64,000 nt of DNA from Burkholderiaceae bacterium. GTDB lineage: Bacteria; Pseudomonadota; Gammaproteobacteria; Burkholderiales; Burkholderiaceae_F. The notes below the pieces were generated by a model. It did no database searches. It had not been told where the DNA came from and was given only the letters and a program-made list of their open reading frames with translations. How positions within the stretch are numbered: position 1 is the first letter of the stretch; every line of letters begins with the position of its first letter. Positions 1 to 8,880 of the stretch are shown in pieces. A program made the translations under genes and the position numbers. The DNA is taken from assembly GCA_022843955.1 (NCBI GenBank), contig JALHMQ010000004.1, positions 1-64,000 on the forward strand, written 5' to 3'.

Positions 1-381
1 GCCGTGCCGGGGATCGATCCGGCGCATGCCGCCAAGCTGGCGCCGTATATCGTGGTGCTCGACCAGGCGACGCCGGTGAACATCAATACGGCGCGCGAAG
101 AGGTGATCGCCGCCCGTTTCCCTGCCATGTCCTTGACTGACGCCAAGGCCATCGTGGCGCAGCGTGACCGGACCTACTTCATCAATACTGGCGACAGCCG
201 GATTGAGCGGTACCGTATCGAAGGTGAGCCGTCGGACGTGCGCATCGCGGTCAGCTCACGCTATTTCATCGTGCGCGGCCAGGTGCGGCTGGACCGGGCC
301 AGCACGCGGATGGAAGCGCTGGTGCGGCGCGCCGACACGGCGCAGTTGCCGGTGCGGGTCTTGTGGCAGCGAGAGCTCTGA
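1..381 (+). CDS. gspK: Type II secretion minor pseudopilin GspK, C-terminal part
   Basis: This is the 3' end of a gene that starts upstream of the window; frame 1 is open from base 1 to a TGA at 379-381. About 126 residues remain. They contain the segment VNINTA, typical of the helix-hairpin-helix-like region of GspK, followed by the C-terminal beta part (YRIEGEPSDVRIAVSSRYF). GspK belongs to the minor pseudopilin complex at the pseudopilus tip (family knowledge). gspL follows directly, with its likely ATG 8 bases after this stop, so the genes are probably translationally coupled. The family call rests on the motif and on the gspL-M-N-D-E-F genes downstream. Confidence 0.88.
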   Translation, partial: AVPGIDPAHAAKLAPYIVVLDQATPVNINTAREEVIAARFPAMSLTDAKAIVAQRDRTYFINTGDSRIERYRIEGEPSDVRIAVSSRYFIVRGQVRLDRASTRMEALVRRADTAQLPVRVLWQREL

Positions 382-389
382 GGCATCGA

Positions 390-1667
390 ATGAAGGAAAA
401 GTCAGCCCAACGTCTGCTGGTGTTCATGCCGCCGCATCGCAGCTTCAGCGGCAAGCAGGCGTTCAGTTCGTCCACCGTGGTGAGCTATGTCGCTCTGGGT
501 GCGGCCAACGAGCGCGCCAGCGCCGGCGAAACGCCGGTCGCCCTACTTCCGAAGGCAGCCTTTGCCGACCTCGTGTTCGACACCGGCGACGTATTCGTCG
601 CGGCGATCGATGCGCCCAAGCTGTCGGAGGCCAAGCTGCGTCAGGCGCTGCCCAATCTCCTCGAGGACCGCTTGCTGGCCGATGCGGCCGACTGCCAGTT
701 CGCGCTCGACATGCCGCGCGCGTCAGGGACCACCACGATCACCGCAGCGCCCAAACTGGCGGTCGGCGTCATCGATCGCGGCCTGCTCACACGGGCGCTC
801 GACGTGATCGGCGAGGCCGGCTACCGCACCCGCGCCGCCTACAGCGAGATTTACAGCGTGCCGGCGCCGGCCGCCGGCGTGCTGTCGGTACGCGCTGATC
901 GCGGCCGCGGCATCGCCCGCAGCGGCAAGCACGACGGTTTTGCCTTCGACCTCGGCGAACCCGGCAGCGAGGCGGAGGCGCCCGCCGCCCTCGTGATCGC
1001 AACCCGGCAGCTCGGCATCAAGCGCATTGCCGCTTACGGGCGCGACGCCGAACGCATCTTCAAGCTGGCCGGCGCGCTCGGCGTGACGGTCGAGCTCACG
1101 CAGCGCGATGTCGAACCGGCGGCGACGGAAGCCGCGGTCAACCTGCTGCAGGGCGCCTTCGCCCAGCGCGGTGCCGTCAGCACCTTTGCGCTCAATCGCC
1201 TGCGCGTGGGCAGCTTGAAGCCGCTGCTGATCTGGAGCGGCGTGGCGGCCGTCACCTACGTGGTCGGCATGAACCTGTACTGGCTCAAGCTCGACGCCGA
1301 AGCGCGCGCCTTGCGCAGCAGCATGGAGACCTCGTTCCGCAGCGCGTTTCCGGAGATTAGTGCGGTTCGTAATCCGATGGAGCAGACGCGCCAGCAGCTC
1401 GGCATGCTGCGCACGCGCGCCGGCATTCCGTCGGCCGGCGACTTCACCGTGCTCAACACCCAGGCGGCGCAGCTGATGTCGATGGCACCGGTGGGCAGCG
1501 TGGCCGGCGTGGAGTACCGCGACGGCAGCCTGCGGGTGAAGTTCAAGCCGGGCAGCCCGCTGGACCCCGCGCTGCAGAACGCGCTGCGCGCGCAGGCGAT
1601 CCAACAGGGTCTCGAACTGCGCTTCGACGGCGACGGCTCCGCCCGTCTGTCGCCAGCCAACCGGTGA
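390..1667 (+). CDS. gspL: Type II secretion system protein GspL
   Basis: 425 residues from ATG 390; an upstream in-frame GTG at 363 lies inside gspK and is less likely. The N-terminal two thirds form the cytoplasmic actin-like domain that contacts the GspE ATPase. A single hydrophobic segment follows at about residues 278-300 (LLIWSGVAAVTYVVG), and then a periplasmic ferredoxin-like domain that pairs with GspM. Length and architecture match the family. GspL is the inner-membrane platform protein linking the ATPase to the pseudopilus assembly site. The gene lies between gspK and gspM on the same strand. Confidence 0.9.
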   Translation: MKEKSAQRLLVFMPPHRSFSGKQAFSSSTVVSYVALGAANERASAGETPVALLPKAAFADLVFDTGDVFVAAIDAPKLSEAKLRQALPNLLEDRLLADAADCQFALDMPRASGTTTITAAPKLAVGVIDRGLLTRALDVIGEAGYRTRAAYSEIYSVPAPAAGVLSVRADRGRGIARSGKHDGFAFDLGEPGSEAEAPAALVIATRQLGIKRIAAYGRDAERIFKLAGALGVTVELTQRDVEPAATEAAVNLLQGAFAQRGAVSTFALNRLRVGSLKPLLIWSGVAAVTYVVGMNLYWLKLDAEARALRSSMETSFRSAFPEISAVRNPMEQTRQQLGMLRTRAGIPSAGDFTVLNTQAAQLMSMAPVGSVAGVEYRDGSLRVKFKPGSPLDPALQNALRAQAIQQGLELRFDGDGSARLSPANR

Positions 1668-1736
1668 GGTGACGATGCCTGCCTGCCCCCCTGTCTCGCG
1701 CCAAGCCAGTACCGGCCGCTTCAACCGAGTCGACCC

Positions 1737-2228
1737 ATGATGGACAAGCTGCTTGCCTTCTGGAACGACCGTGCACCGCGCGAGAAGACGGCGCTCGGCT
1801 CGCTCGGCGTGCTTGTCTTGCTTGCGATCACCTACCTGGTCCTGCTGGAGCCGGCCATCCTCGGCATCGAACGCCAGCAGAAGAACTTGCCGCAGACGCG
1901 TGCGCAGGTGGCGCAGCTCGGTTCCCTGCTGGCCGAGGTGAAGACGCTCAAGGGCCAGCCTCAGGTGGCCACGGTGTCGGCGGTCGAAGCGCGCAGCGCG
2001 CTCGACAAGTCGCTGGCGGCTTCCGGCCTGAAGGCGGCGCGCGTCGTGCCCTTGTCCGACGGCGACCTGCAGATCACGTTCTCCAACGTGCCGTTCGCGG
2101 CGTGGTCGCTGTGGCTGGCGCAGATCGAACGCGAACTCGGCGCGCGGGCGATCAGCGTCAACGCCAATTCCAACGGCACGCCCGGTCAGGTGGATGTCGA
2201 GCTCGCGTTGCGCCTGGCGCGGCGCTGA
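1737..2228 (+). CDS. gspM: Type II secretion system protein GspM
   Basis: 163 residues. A short cytoplasmic N-terminus is followed by one membrane segment at about residues 20-38 (ALGSLGVLVLLAITYLVLL), then a coiled region and a small periplasmic domain, which is the usual GspM layout. Two ATGs stand in tandem at 1737 and 1740; I use the first. About 70 bases without a recognisable gene separate it from gspL. GspM partners GspL in the inner-membrane platform. Sequence similarity in this family is weak, so the call rests on size, topology and position between gspL and gspN. Confidence 0.88.
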   Translation: MMDKLLAFWNDRAPREKTALGSLGVLVLLAITYLVLLEPAILGIERQQKNLPQTRAQVAQLGSLLAEVKTLKGQPQVATVSAVEARSALDKSLAASGLKAARVVPLSDGDLQITFSNVPFAAWSLWLAQIERELGARAISVNANSNGTPGQVDVELALRLARR

Positions 2229-2251
2229 TCGCAACGAAAAGGACTTGGCTG

Positions 2252-3031
2252 GTGTGGCGCGCCCTCGGATTCCTGCTGATTGCATTGGTGGCCATCGTGT
2301 TCACCGTGGCCGCGCTCGCCCCGGCGCAGTGGGCGGCCGGTGCCGTGCGCTCGGCGACCGGCAACCGCGTCGACCTGGCCGAGACCTCCGGTTCACTGTG
2401 GAACGGCCAGGCGACGGTGGTCCTGGCCTCCGGTCCCGAGGCCAGCTCCGTCCGTGCCAGCCTGCCGGAGCGGCTCAGCTGGACGCTGTCCCCGGGGTCG
2501 CTTCTGCTGGGCACGGTCGACCTGCGCCTGGCGCATCCGTCGGCGCTGTCACAGCCGCTCGACATCCGGGTGTCGCCCGGCAGCCCGGCGGTGCTGGGCG
2601 CCACCACGTTGCGCCTGCCCGCGTCGCTGCTGATCGGGCTGGGTGCGCCATGGAACACGGTGAAGCCGGGAGGCTTGCTGACGATCACCTGGGACCGGCT
2701 GCAGTTGTCGGCCGGCCGCATGCAAGGATCGCTCGGTGCCGAGTGGCAGTTTGCCTCGAGCAGCCTGACCCCCGTGTCGCCGTTCGGCCACTACCGGCTC
2801 GTCACGAATGGCCTGTATCCCGGAACTACGCTGCAGTTGCAGACCATTTCCGGCCCGCTCGAGCTGACCGGCAATGGCACAATCGCCGAGGGTGGGCGCT
2901 TACGCTTCGAGGGTCTGGCCCGGCCCGTGCCGGGGACCGACGATTCGATCAAGACTCAACTCACCGGTTTGATTTCGCTGCTCGGCCCTCGCCGGGACAG
3001 CGAAACCGCCACCCTGAAATTCGGATCCTGA
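2252..3031 (+). CDS. gspN: Type II secretion system protein GspN
   Basis: 259 residues from GTG 2252, chosen because AAAGGA at 2238-2243 sits about 8 bases upstream and because earlier starts would lie within gspM. An N-terminal membrane anchor (about residues 5-25) is followed by a periplasmic beta-rich domain containing the GSLWNGQA segment typical of GspN. GspN is an accessory inner-membrane component present in only some type II systems, and its exact role is not settled. It lies 23 bases after gspM and 1 base before gspD. Confidence 0.85.
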   Translation: MWRALGFLLIALVAIVFTVAALAPAQWAAGAVRSATGNRVDLAETSGSLWNGQATVVLASGPEASSVRASLPERLSWTLSPGSLLLGTVDLRLAHPSALSQPLDIRVSPGSPAVLGATTLRLPASLLIGLGAPWNTVKPGGLLTITWDRLQLSAGRMQGSLGAEWQFASSSLTPVSPFGHYRLVTNGLYPGTTLQLQTISGPLELTGNGTIAEGGRLRFEGLARPVPGTDDSIKTQLTGLISLLGPRRDSETATLKFGS

Positions 3032-3032
3032 A

Positions 3033-5744
3033 ATGACGGAACTGCGCGCCATGCGCCGTGCTGGGGAGTACTTCGGTTCCCACGCCGCACCGACTTCACC
3101 GCTGCGCCCGCGGCCATCCCGGCTGATGCGACCGGTCGCCCTGGCGGTGGCCATCGCGCTGGCGGTGCCACCGCTGCCGTTGCTGGCCCAAAGCGCGCCA
3201 ACGCCGCCGCCGGCCAACCGCGCGCAGGCATCGGAAGACACTGCCACGCTGAATTTCGTCAACTCCGACCTGGAGTCGACAGTGCGGGCGATCGGCCAGT
3301 ACACCGGCCGCCAGTTCGTCATCGATCCGCGCGTCAAGGGCACCATCAACCTGGTCACCGAGCGGCCAGTCAGCAAGCAGCAGGCGTATGAGCAACTGCT
3401 GTCGGCGCTGCGCCTGCAGGGCTTCACCATCGTCGAATCGCCACTGGGGATCGCCCGCATCCTGCCGGAGGCCGACGCCAAGCTGCAGGGCGGGCGGGTG
3501 GTCACACCCTCGCAGACGGCGCCGCGCGGCGACCAGGTCGTCACCCAGGTGTTCGAGCTGCGCTATGAATCCGCCACCAACCTTGTGCCGGTGCTGCGGC
3601 CGCTGATCGCGCCGAACAACACGATCAGCGCCTACCCGGCCAACAACACGTTGGTGATCACCGACTACGCCGACAACCTGCGGCGCCTGCGCGAGATCAT
3701 CGGATCGATCGACCGGCCCGGCGCCGCCGAAGCGGAGATCATCCCGCTCAAGCATGGCCTGGCGTTGGAGATCGCCACCATTGTCAACCGCGTGCTCGAT
3801 GAAGGCGCACGCGCCGCCGGCCAAGCCAACGACGGCGGCCAGCGCGTGCAGGTGCTGGCGGAGCCGCGCACCAACACGCTCATCCTGCGGGCCACCAGTC
3901 GCGCTCGCTCGTTGGCCGCACGCCAGCTGATCGAGAAGCTCGATCAGCCCAGCGCCACCCCGGGGAACATCAACGTCGTCTACCTGCGCAACGCGCAGGC
4001 GCCGCGCCTTGCTCAAACGCTGCGGGCCGTGATCTCCGCCGACCCCTCGTTCACGCCGCAGGTCGGTGGCACCGGCGGGTTGTCGCAGGGCAGCTCGGCG
4101 TTCGGCAGCCAAGGCGGCCAGCCCGGTCAGCCGGGCCAGCCGCAGCAGTTGCAGCCACAGCAGCCGCAGCAGATGGGCGGCGCCGCGGGCGGCGGCGCCA
4201 GCGGTCCTCTGGCCGGCATGATCCAGGCGGATGCGGCCACCAACTCGTTGATCATCACCGCGCCCGAGCCGCTGTACCGCAACATCCGCGCGATCATCGA
4301 AAAACTCGACGTGCGCCAGGCGCAGGTGGTGATCGAGTCGCTGATCGTCGAGGTGACGGCCGACAAGGCCGCCGAGTTCGGCATCCAGTGGCAGGCGCTG
4401 GGCGGCTTGCGCGAAGGCAGCTCCGGCACCAGCGTGATCGGCGGCACCAATTTCGGCGGTGCCGGTACCAACATCATCGGTGCCGCGGCCGATCTCACCT
4501 CGCTCGGCGGTGGCCTCAATATCGGCGTGATCCGCGGCACGGTGGAGATCGCCGGCCAGACCATCACCAACCTCGGCTTCCTGGCGCGCGCGCTGGAGAC
4601 CTCGGCCAACGCCAACATCCTGTCCCAGCCCAACATCCAGACGCTCGACAACGAGGAAGCCAAGTTCCTGGTGGGCCAGAACGTGCCGTTCGTCACCGGC
4701 TCGTTCGCCAGCACCGGCGCCGGGCAGACCAACACGGGCGTCGTCAATCCGTTCCAGACCTTCGAGCGGCGCGACGTCGGCCTGCAACTGCGCGTCAAGC
4801 CGCAGATCAGCGAAGGCGGCTCGGTACGCCTGGCCATCTACCTCGAGGTATCGAGTGTGCAACCGGGCACCACCAGCGGCGGCCTGATCACCAACAAGCG
4901 CAGCTTCGAGTCGAACGTGAACGTCGAAGACGGCAACTTCGTCGTGCTGTCGGGCCTGATCGAGGACCGGACCAGCAACAGCGAAAGCCGGGTGCCGCTG
5001 CTGGGCAGCCTGCCGCTGATCGGCGGCCTGTTCCGCTACGAGAACCGCGATCGCCGCAAGACCAACACGATGGTGTTCCTGCGGCCCAAGGTGGTACGCG
5101 ATGAAGTGGTGTCGAGCGCCATTTCCGCCGACCGCTACGAGTACATGCGCACCCAGACGCAGCAAGCGCAAAAGCCCGACAACTGGGTGCTGCGCGGGTA
5201 CCAGGGCAATGAGCTGCCGCCGTATCCGACGGTCGCGCCGCATTCGCCTGCACCGGCCCCCCAGGAAGTGCCGCCACCACTGCAGCGCGACACCCCGGTT
5301 GGCGCGCAGCCGCGCAATGCTGCTCCGCCCGAGCCGACGCTGCCACCGAGATCGGCGGTGCCGCCCGCCACCGCGCCCAGCACTGTCGCCAGCGCCCCGG
5401 TGACCCCGTCTGGGACCGCGCCAGCAGCGCCATCGCCGCAGGCGCCGCTGCCCGCGGCGCCGGTGAGCGGCAGTTTTGCTGCCTCCGCCTCCACGCCACC
5501 GCCCGCGGGCTCGCTGCAACTGATCCAGGTCTCCGCGGTCAACGATGTGGCGCGCGGGCGCGATCTGCAGCGGCAGTTGCGCGAAGCGGGCTTCGACGCC
5601 TACTGGGAGCGCGTGCGCGTGCCCGGGCGCAAGGAAGACGTGGTGCGGGTCCGCGTGTCGGTCGACCGCGCCACGCAGGACGTCGCCCAGACCATGGACC
5701 GGCTGCGCCAGCGCGGCCTCGATCCAGTCCTCGTGACGCCCTGA
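3033..5744 (+). CDS. gspD: Type II secretion secretin GspD with C-terminal SPOR-like domain
   Basis: 903 residues, long for GspD (typically about 650-750). A hydrophobic signal lies near residues 32-53; ATG 3126 just before it is a possible alternative start. Next come the periplasmic N0-N3 domains (N0 begins near residue 70), with a Gln/Gly-rich insert in N3 around residues 350-390, and the secretin beta-barrel with VPLLGSLPLIGGLFRY near its end. After the barrel there is a Pro/Ala-rich linker of about 100 residues. The last 77 residues (827-903, bases 5511-5741) have the SPOR pattern: QLIQVSAVND, LQRQLREAGFDAYWERV, VVRVRVSVD, LRQRGLDPVLV. GspD forms the outer-membrane export channel. The SPOR assignment is by pattern only. 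Confidence 0.93.
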   Translation: MTELRAMRRAGEYFGSHAAPTSPLRPRPSRLMRPVALAVAIALAVPPLPLLAQSAPTPPPANRAQASEDTATLNFVNSDLESTVRAIGQYTGRQFVIDPRVKGTINLVTERPVSKQQAYEQLLSALRLQGFTIVESPLGIARILPEADAKLQGGRVVTPSQTAPRGDQVVTQVFELRYESATNLVPVLRPLIAPNNTISAYPANNTLVITDYADNLRRLREIIGSIDRPGAAEAEIIPLKHGLALEIATIVNRVLDEGARAAGQANDGGQRVQVLAEPRTNTLILRATSRARSLAARQLIEKLDQPSATPGNINVVYLRNAQAPRLAQTLRAVISADPSFTPQVGGTGGLSQGSSAFGSQGGQPGQPGQPQQLQPQQPQQMGGAAGGGASGPLAGMIQADAATNSLIITAPEPLYRNIRAIIEKLDVRQAQVVIESLIVEVTADKAAEFGIQWQALGGLREGSSGTSVIGGTNFGGAGTNIIGAAADLTSLGGGLNIGVIRGTVEIAGQTITNLGFLARALETSANANILSQPNIQTLDNEEAKFLVGQNVPFVTGSFASTGAGQTNTGVVNPFQTFERRDVGLQLRVKPQISEGGSVRLAIYLEVSSVQPGTTSGGLITNKRSFESNVNVEDGNFVVLSGLIEDRTSNSESRVPLLGSLPLIGGLFRYENRDRRKTNTMVFLRPKVVRDEVVSSAISADRYEYMRTQTQQAQKPDNWVLRGYQGNELPPYPTVAPHSPAPAPQEVPPPLQRDTPVGAQPRNAAPPEPTLPPRSAVPPATAPSTVASAPVTPSGTAPAAPSPQAPLPAAPVSGSFAASASTPPPAGSLQLIQVSAVNDVARGRDLQRQLREAGFDAYWERVRVPGRKEDVVRVRVSVDRATQDVAQTMDRLRQRGLDPVLVTP

Positions 5745-5781
5745 CCCACCTGACCGCAGCGACCGAACGAGCCCACCCACC

Positions 5782-7212
5782 GTGAACGCGCAACGCTTCG
5801 TCCCCTACGCCTACGCGCGCGACAACGCGATCCTGCTCAAGCCGGCCAGCGAGCGCGAGGCCGAGGCCTGGATCAGCGACTCCACGCCGCTGTCGGCGCT
5901 GAACGAGGTGATGCGCGTCTTTCCCGGCCGGGTCAAGCCGATCATCGTGTCGCCCGACAAGCTGGCCGAAGCGATCGCGCAGAGCTACGCGCAGAGCGAA
6001 GGCTCGGCGCAGCAGGTGGTGGGCGACATCGAAGGCGAGTTCGACATCACCCGCATGCTGCAGGAGGTGCCTGACGTCGAGGACCTGCTGGAGACCGAGG
6101 ACGACGCGCCGATCATCCGCATGATCAACGCGCTGCTCACCCAGGCCGCGCGCGACGGCGCCAGCGACATCCACATCGAGGCCTTCGAGAACTACTCGCT
6201 GGTGCGCTTCCGCGTTGACGGCACGCTGCGCGACATCGTGCGCCCCAAGCGGGCACTGCACGCCGCGCTGGTGAGCCGCATCAAGATCATGGCGCAGCTG
6301 GACATTGCCGAGAAGCGCCTGCCGCAGGACGGCCGCATCACGCTGCGCGTGGGCGGCCGCGCCATCGACGTGCGCGTGAGCACGCTGCCCACCGGCCACG
6401 GCGAGCGGGTGGTGCTGCGCCTGCTCGAAAAGGACGTGTCGAAGCTCACGCTCGAGAACCTCGGCATGAGCGATCGCACGCTCAAGGCGTTCGACAAGCA
6501 GATCCACCAGCCGCACGGGATCCTGCTCGTCACCGGGCCGACTGGCTCCGGCAAGAGCACCACGCTGTATGCGGCGATCCGCCGGCTCGACCACGCCACC
6601 ACCAACATCATGACGGTGGAAGATCCGGTCGAGTACGACATCGAGGGCATTGGCCAGACCCAGGTCAACGCCAAGATCGACATGAGCTTTGCGCGCGCGC
6701 TGCGCGCGATCCTGCGCCAGGACCCGGACGTGGTGATGATCGGCGAAATCCGCGACCTGGAGACCGCGCAGATCGCGGTGCAGGCTTCGCTCACCGGCCA
6801 CTTGGTGCTTGCCACGGTCCACACCAACGATGCCGCCAGCACGGTGACGCGCCTGATCGACATGGGCATCGAGCCGTTCCTGCTGTCGTCGTCTCTGCTG
6901 GGCGTACTCGGCCAGCGCCTGGTGCGCAAGCTGTGCCCGCACTGCAAGCAGCCTGAACCCAACGGGCAGGGCTTTCGTGCGGTCGGCTGCCCGGCCTGCG
7001 GAAACTCCGGCTACCTCGGGCGCACCGGCATCTACGAACTGCTCACCGTCGACGATGATTTGCGCGTGCTGATCCACGGTGGCGCCAACGATGGCGACAT
7101 CCGCCGCGCTGCCGAGAAGAACGGCATGCTGCCGATGCGGGCCGACGCGATGCGCTGGGTGGCCGCCGGCGTCACCAGCAACGAGGAAGTGCTGCGTGTC
7201 ACGCGAGAGTGA
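5782..7212 (+). CDS. gspE: Type II secretion ATPase GspE
   Basis: 476 residues from GTG 5782. An N-terminal GspL-binding region is followed by the ATPase core: Walker A GPTGSGKST at residues 252-260, an Asp-box-like region DPVEYD, Walker B-type VVMIGEIRD, and HLVLATVHTND (His box). A zinc-binding loop follows with two CxxC pairs (CPHC and CPAC) separated by a short stretch, shorter than in the classic tetracysteine domain of Vibrio EpsE. This hexameric cytoplasmic ATPase powers pseudopilus assembly. It begins 37 bases after gspD. The 231-bp gap before gspF shows no convincing gene. Confidence 0.95.
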   Translation: MNAQRFVPYAYARDNAILLKPASEREAEAWISDSTPLSALNEVMRVFPGRVKPIIVSPDKLAEAIAQSYAQSEGSAQQVVGDIEGEFDITRMLQEVPDVEDLLETEDDAPIIRMINALLTQAARDGASDIHIEAFENYSLVRFRVDGTLRDIVRPKRALHAALVSRIKIMAQLDIAEKRLPQDGRITLRVGGRAIDVRVSTLPTGHGERVVLRLLEKDVSKLTLENLGMSDRTLKAFDKQIHQPHGILLVTGPTGSGKSTTLYAAIRRLDHATTNIMTVEDPVEYDIEGIGQTQVNAKIDMSFARALRAILRQDPDVVMIGEIRDLETAQIAVQASLTGHLVLATVHTNDAASTVTRLIDMGIEPFLLSSSLLGVLGQRLVRKLCPHCKQPEPNGQGFRAVGCPACGNSGYLGRTGIYELLTVDDDLRVLIHGGANDGDIRRAAEKNGMLPMRADAMRWVAAGVTSNEEVLRVTRE

Positions 7213-7443
7213 AGCGCTGATGCGCTCGCCTGTTGCGCACGTTCTTTTATTGCAGTTGAACTTGCGCGCAGCACGCTGCCGGTCCGCGGACTGGCTGGCT
7301 CGCCCATCCGGCTTCGCGGAGGCACGCGTGCGCAGACAAGCTTGCCGGGCAGCACGCCTGCGCAAAGCGCTGCGCACTGACTGCCTCTGTGGGCAGGGCG
7401 CAGGTGCGACGCGCCGCGTCGCGATCCCCTTGCGCGCCTGATC

Positions 7444-8688
7444 ATGGCTGCATTTCGCTACGCCGCCGCCGATACCGCCGGCAAGGAATCCAGCGGCGTG
7501 CTGGAGGCCGACTCTGCGCGGGCTGCGCGCCAGATGCTGCGCGGCCGCGGCCTGGTGCCGCTCACGGTCGAGCCGGTCTTGTCGGAGGCGCAGCGCACCG
7601 GCGCCACCATGTCGCTCGGGCGGCGCCTGTCGCAGACCGAACTGGCGGTGATCACGCGCCAGCTCGCCTCGCTGTTGGGCGCGCAACTGCCGGTGTCCGA
7701 TGCGCTCACCGTGATGGTCGAGCAAAGCGAGAAGCAGGCGGTGCGCGAGCTGATGGCGGCGATCCGCACCGACGTGCTGGCCGGTACCTCGCTATCGAAG
7801 TCGCTCGCGCGCCATCCGCGCCAGTTCCCGGACATCTATCGCGCGCTGATCGCCGCCGGCGAGGAGTCGGGCAAGCTCGGCGTGGTGTTGGCGAGCCTGG
7901 CCGACTACATCGAGGAGCGCGCGCGCCTGTCGCAGAAGATCACGCTCGCCTTCGTCTACCCGGCGATCGTCACGCTGGTGGCTCTGCTGGTGGTCGTTGG
8001 CCTCTTGACCTACGTGGTGCCGCAGGTGGTGCAGGTGTTCGCCAACACCAAGCAGGCACTGCCCTTCCTCACGGTGGCCCTGATTGCGATCTCCGACTTC
8101 GTGCGCCACTGGGGCTGGCTGGTGGTGGTGTTCGGCGCGATCGCCGTGTTCCTGGTGCAGCGCGCGCTGCGCATCGACGCGATCAAGCTGCGCTGGCACA
8201 AGAAGATCCTGACCTTGCCGGTGATGGGCGTGCTCAGCCGGTCGCTCAACACCGCGCGCTTTTCTTCCACGCTGTCGATCCTGGTGGGCTCCGGCGTGCC
8301 GATGCTGCGTTCGCTGCAGGCGGCCGGCGAGACGTTGACCAACGTCGCGATGCGACTGCGGGTGCTGGACGCGACCCAGCGCGTGCGTGAGGGTTTCTCG
8401 CTCGCGCGCGCCTTGCGCGCCGACGCTGAAGACAAGAACAAGGCGGGGCAGATCAAGCTTTTCCCGCCGGTTCTGATCCACCTGATCGCCTCCGGCGAGG
8501 CCACCGGCAAGCTGCCCGAGATGCTCGGCCGCGCCGCCGACATCCACTCGCGCGAGGCCGAGCGGCGCGCGATGTTCTTCACCTCGCTGCTCGAGCCGAT
8601 TCTCATCCTCACGATGGGCGTGGTGGTGATGCTGATCGTGCTGGCGGTGCTGCTGCCGATCATCGAGATCAACCAGCTGGCGCGCTGA
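7444..8688 (+). CDS. gspF: Type II secretion inner-membrane platform protein GspF
   Basis: 414 residues beginning MAAFRYAAADTAGKESSG, the standard GspF/PilC N-terminus. Two T2SSF domains each precede hydrophobic helices (around residues 170-195, 215-240 and 380-405). Motifs such as LARHPRQFPDIYRALIAAGE and LIASGEATGKLPEML mark the two repeats. GspF is the polytopic platform protein that couples GspE to the pseudopilus. It is the last type II gene here. A large hairpin at 8691-8739 begins 3 bases after its stop and probably ends the transcript. Confidence 0.95.
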   Translation: MAAFRYAAADTAGKESSGVLEADSARAARQMLRGRGLVPLTVEPVLSEAQRTGATMSLGRRLSQTELAVITRQLASLLGAQLPVSDALTVMVEQSEKQAVRELMAAIRTDVLAGTSLSKSLARHPRQFPDIYRALIAAGEESGKLGVVLASLADYIEERARLSQKITLAFVYPAIVTLVALLVVVGLLTYVVPQVVQVFANTKQALPFLTVALIAISDFVRHWGWLVVVFGAIAVFLVQRALRIDAIKLRWHKKILTLPVMGVLSRSLNTARFSSTLSILVGSGVPMLRSLQAAGETLTNVAMRLRVLDATQRVREGFSLARALRADAEDKNKAGQIKLFPPVLIHLIASGEATGKLPEMLGRAADIHSREAERRAMFFTSLLEPILILTMGVVVMLIVLAVLLPIIEINQLAR

Positions 8689-8690
8689 TT

Positions 8691-8739
8691 TCGGTTTCGG
8701 TGTACGCGACGCTGCGCGTCGCACGTGCACCGAAACCGA
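8691..8739 (+). terminator. Large imperfect hairpin after gspF, possible terminator
   Basis: The arms TCGGTTTCGGTG (8691-8702) and CACCGAAACCGA (8728-8739) are perfectly complementary over 12 bp. Inside them a second perfect stem, GCGACGC/GCGTCGC, closes on a TGC loop (8706-8722). There is no T-tract, so it is not a textbook intrinsic terminator, but its position directly after the last gsp gene suggests transcript termination or mRNA 3'-end protection. Confidence 0.5.
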
Positions 8740-8880
8740 TCAATCAGTGCGTCGTCTTCGGAGCGGCCGGGCAACGACGCAATTTCAAGAGCAACGAGCG
8801 GCGCTCACGCGCCGCCACCGGGCACGAGACGAATGCGCACCGGAACGCCCCCCAATCCGTACTCCCGAATCCCAACCAAC

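Noticed and set aside
3096-5780. Open frame of 894 codons on the minus strand opposite gspD
   Set aside because: It is antisense to a well-supported secretin, has a His/Arg/Gln-rich composition typical of high-GC shadow frames and no recognisable domain.
7213-7443. Possible small gene in the gspE-gspF gap
   Set aside because: The frames there are short continuations of shadow frames without a start site or conserved look.
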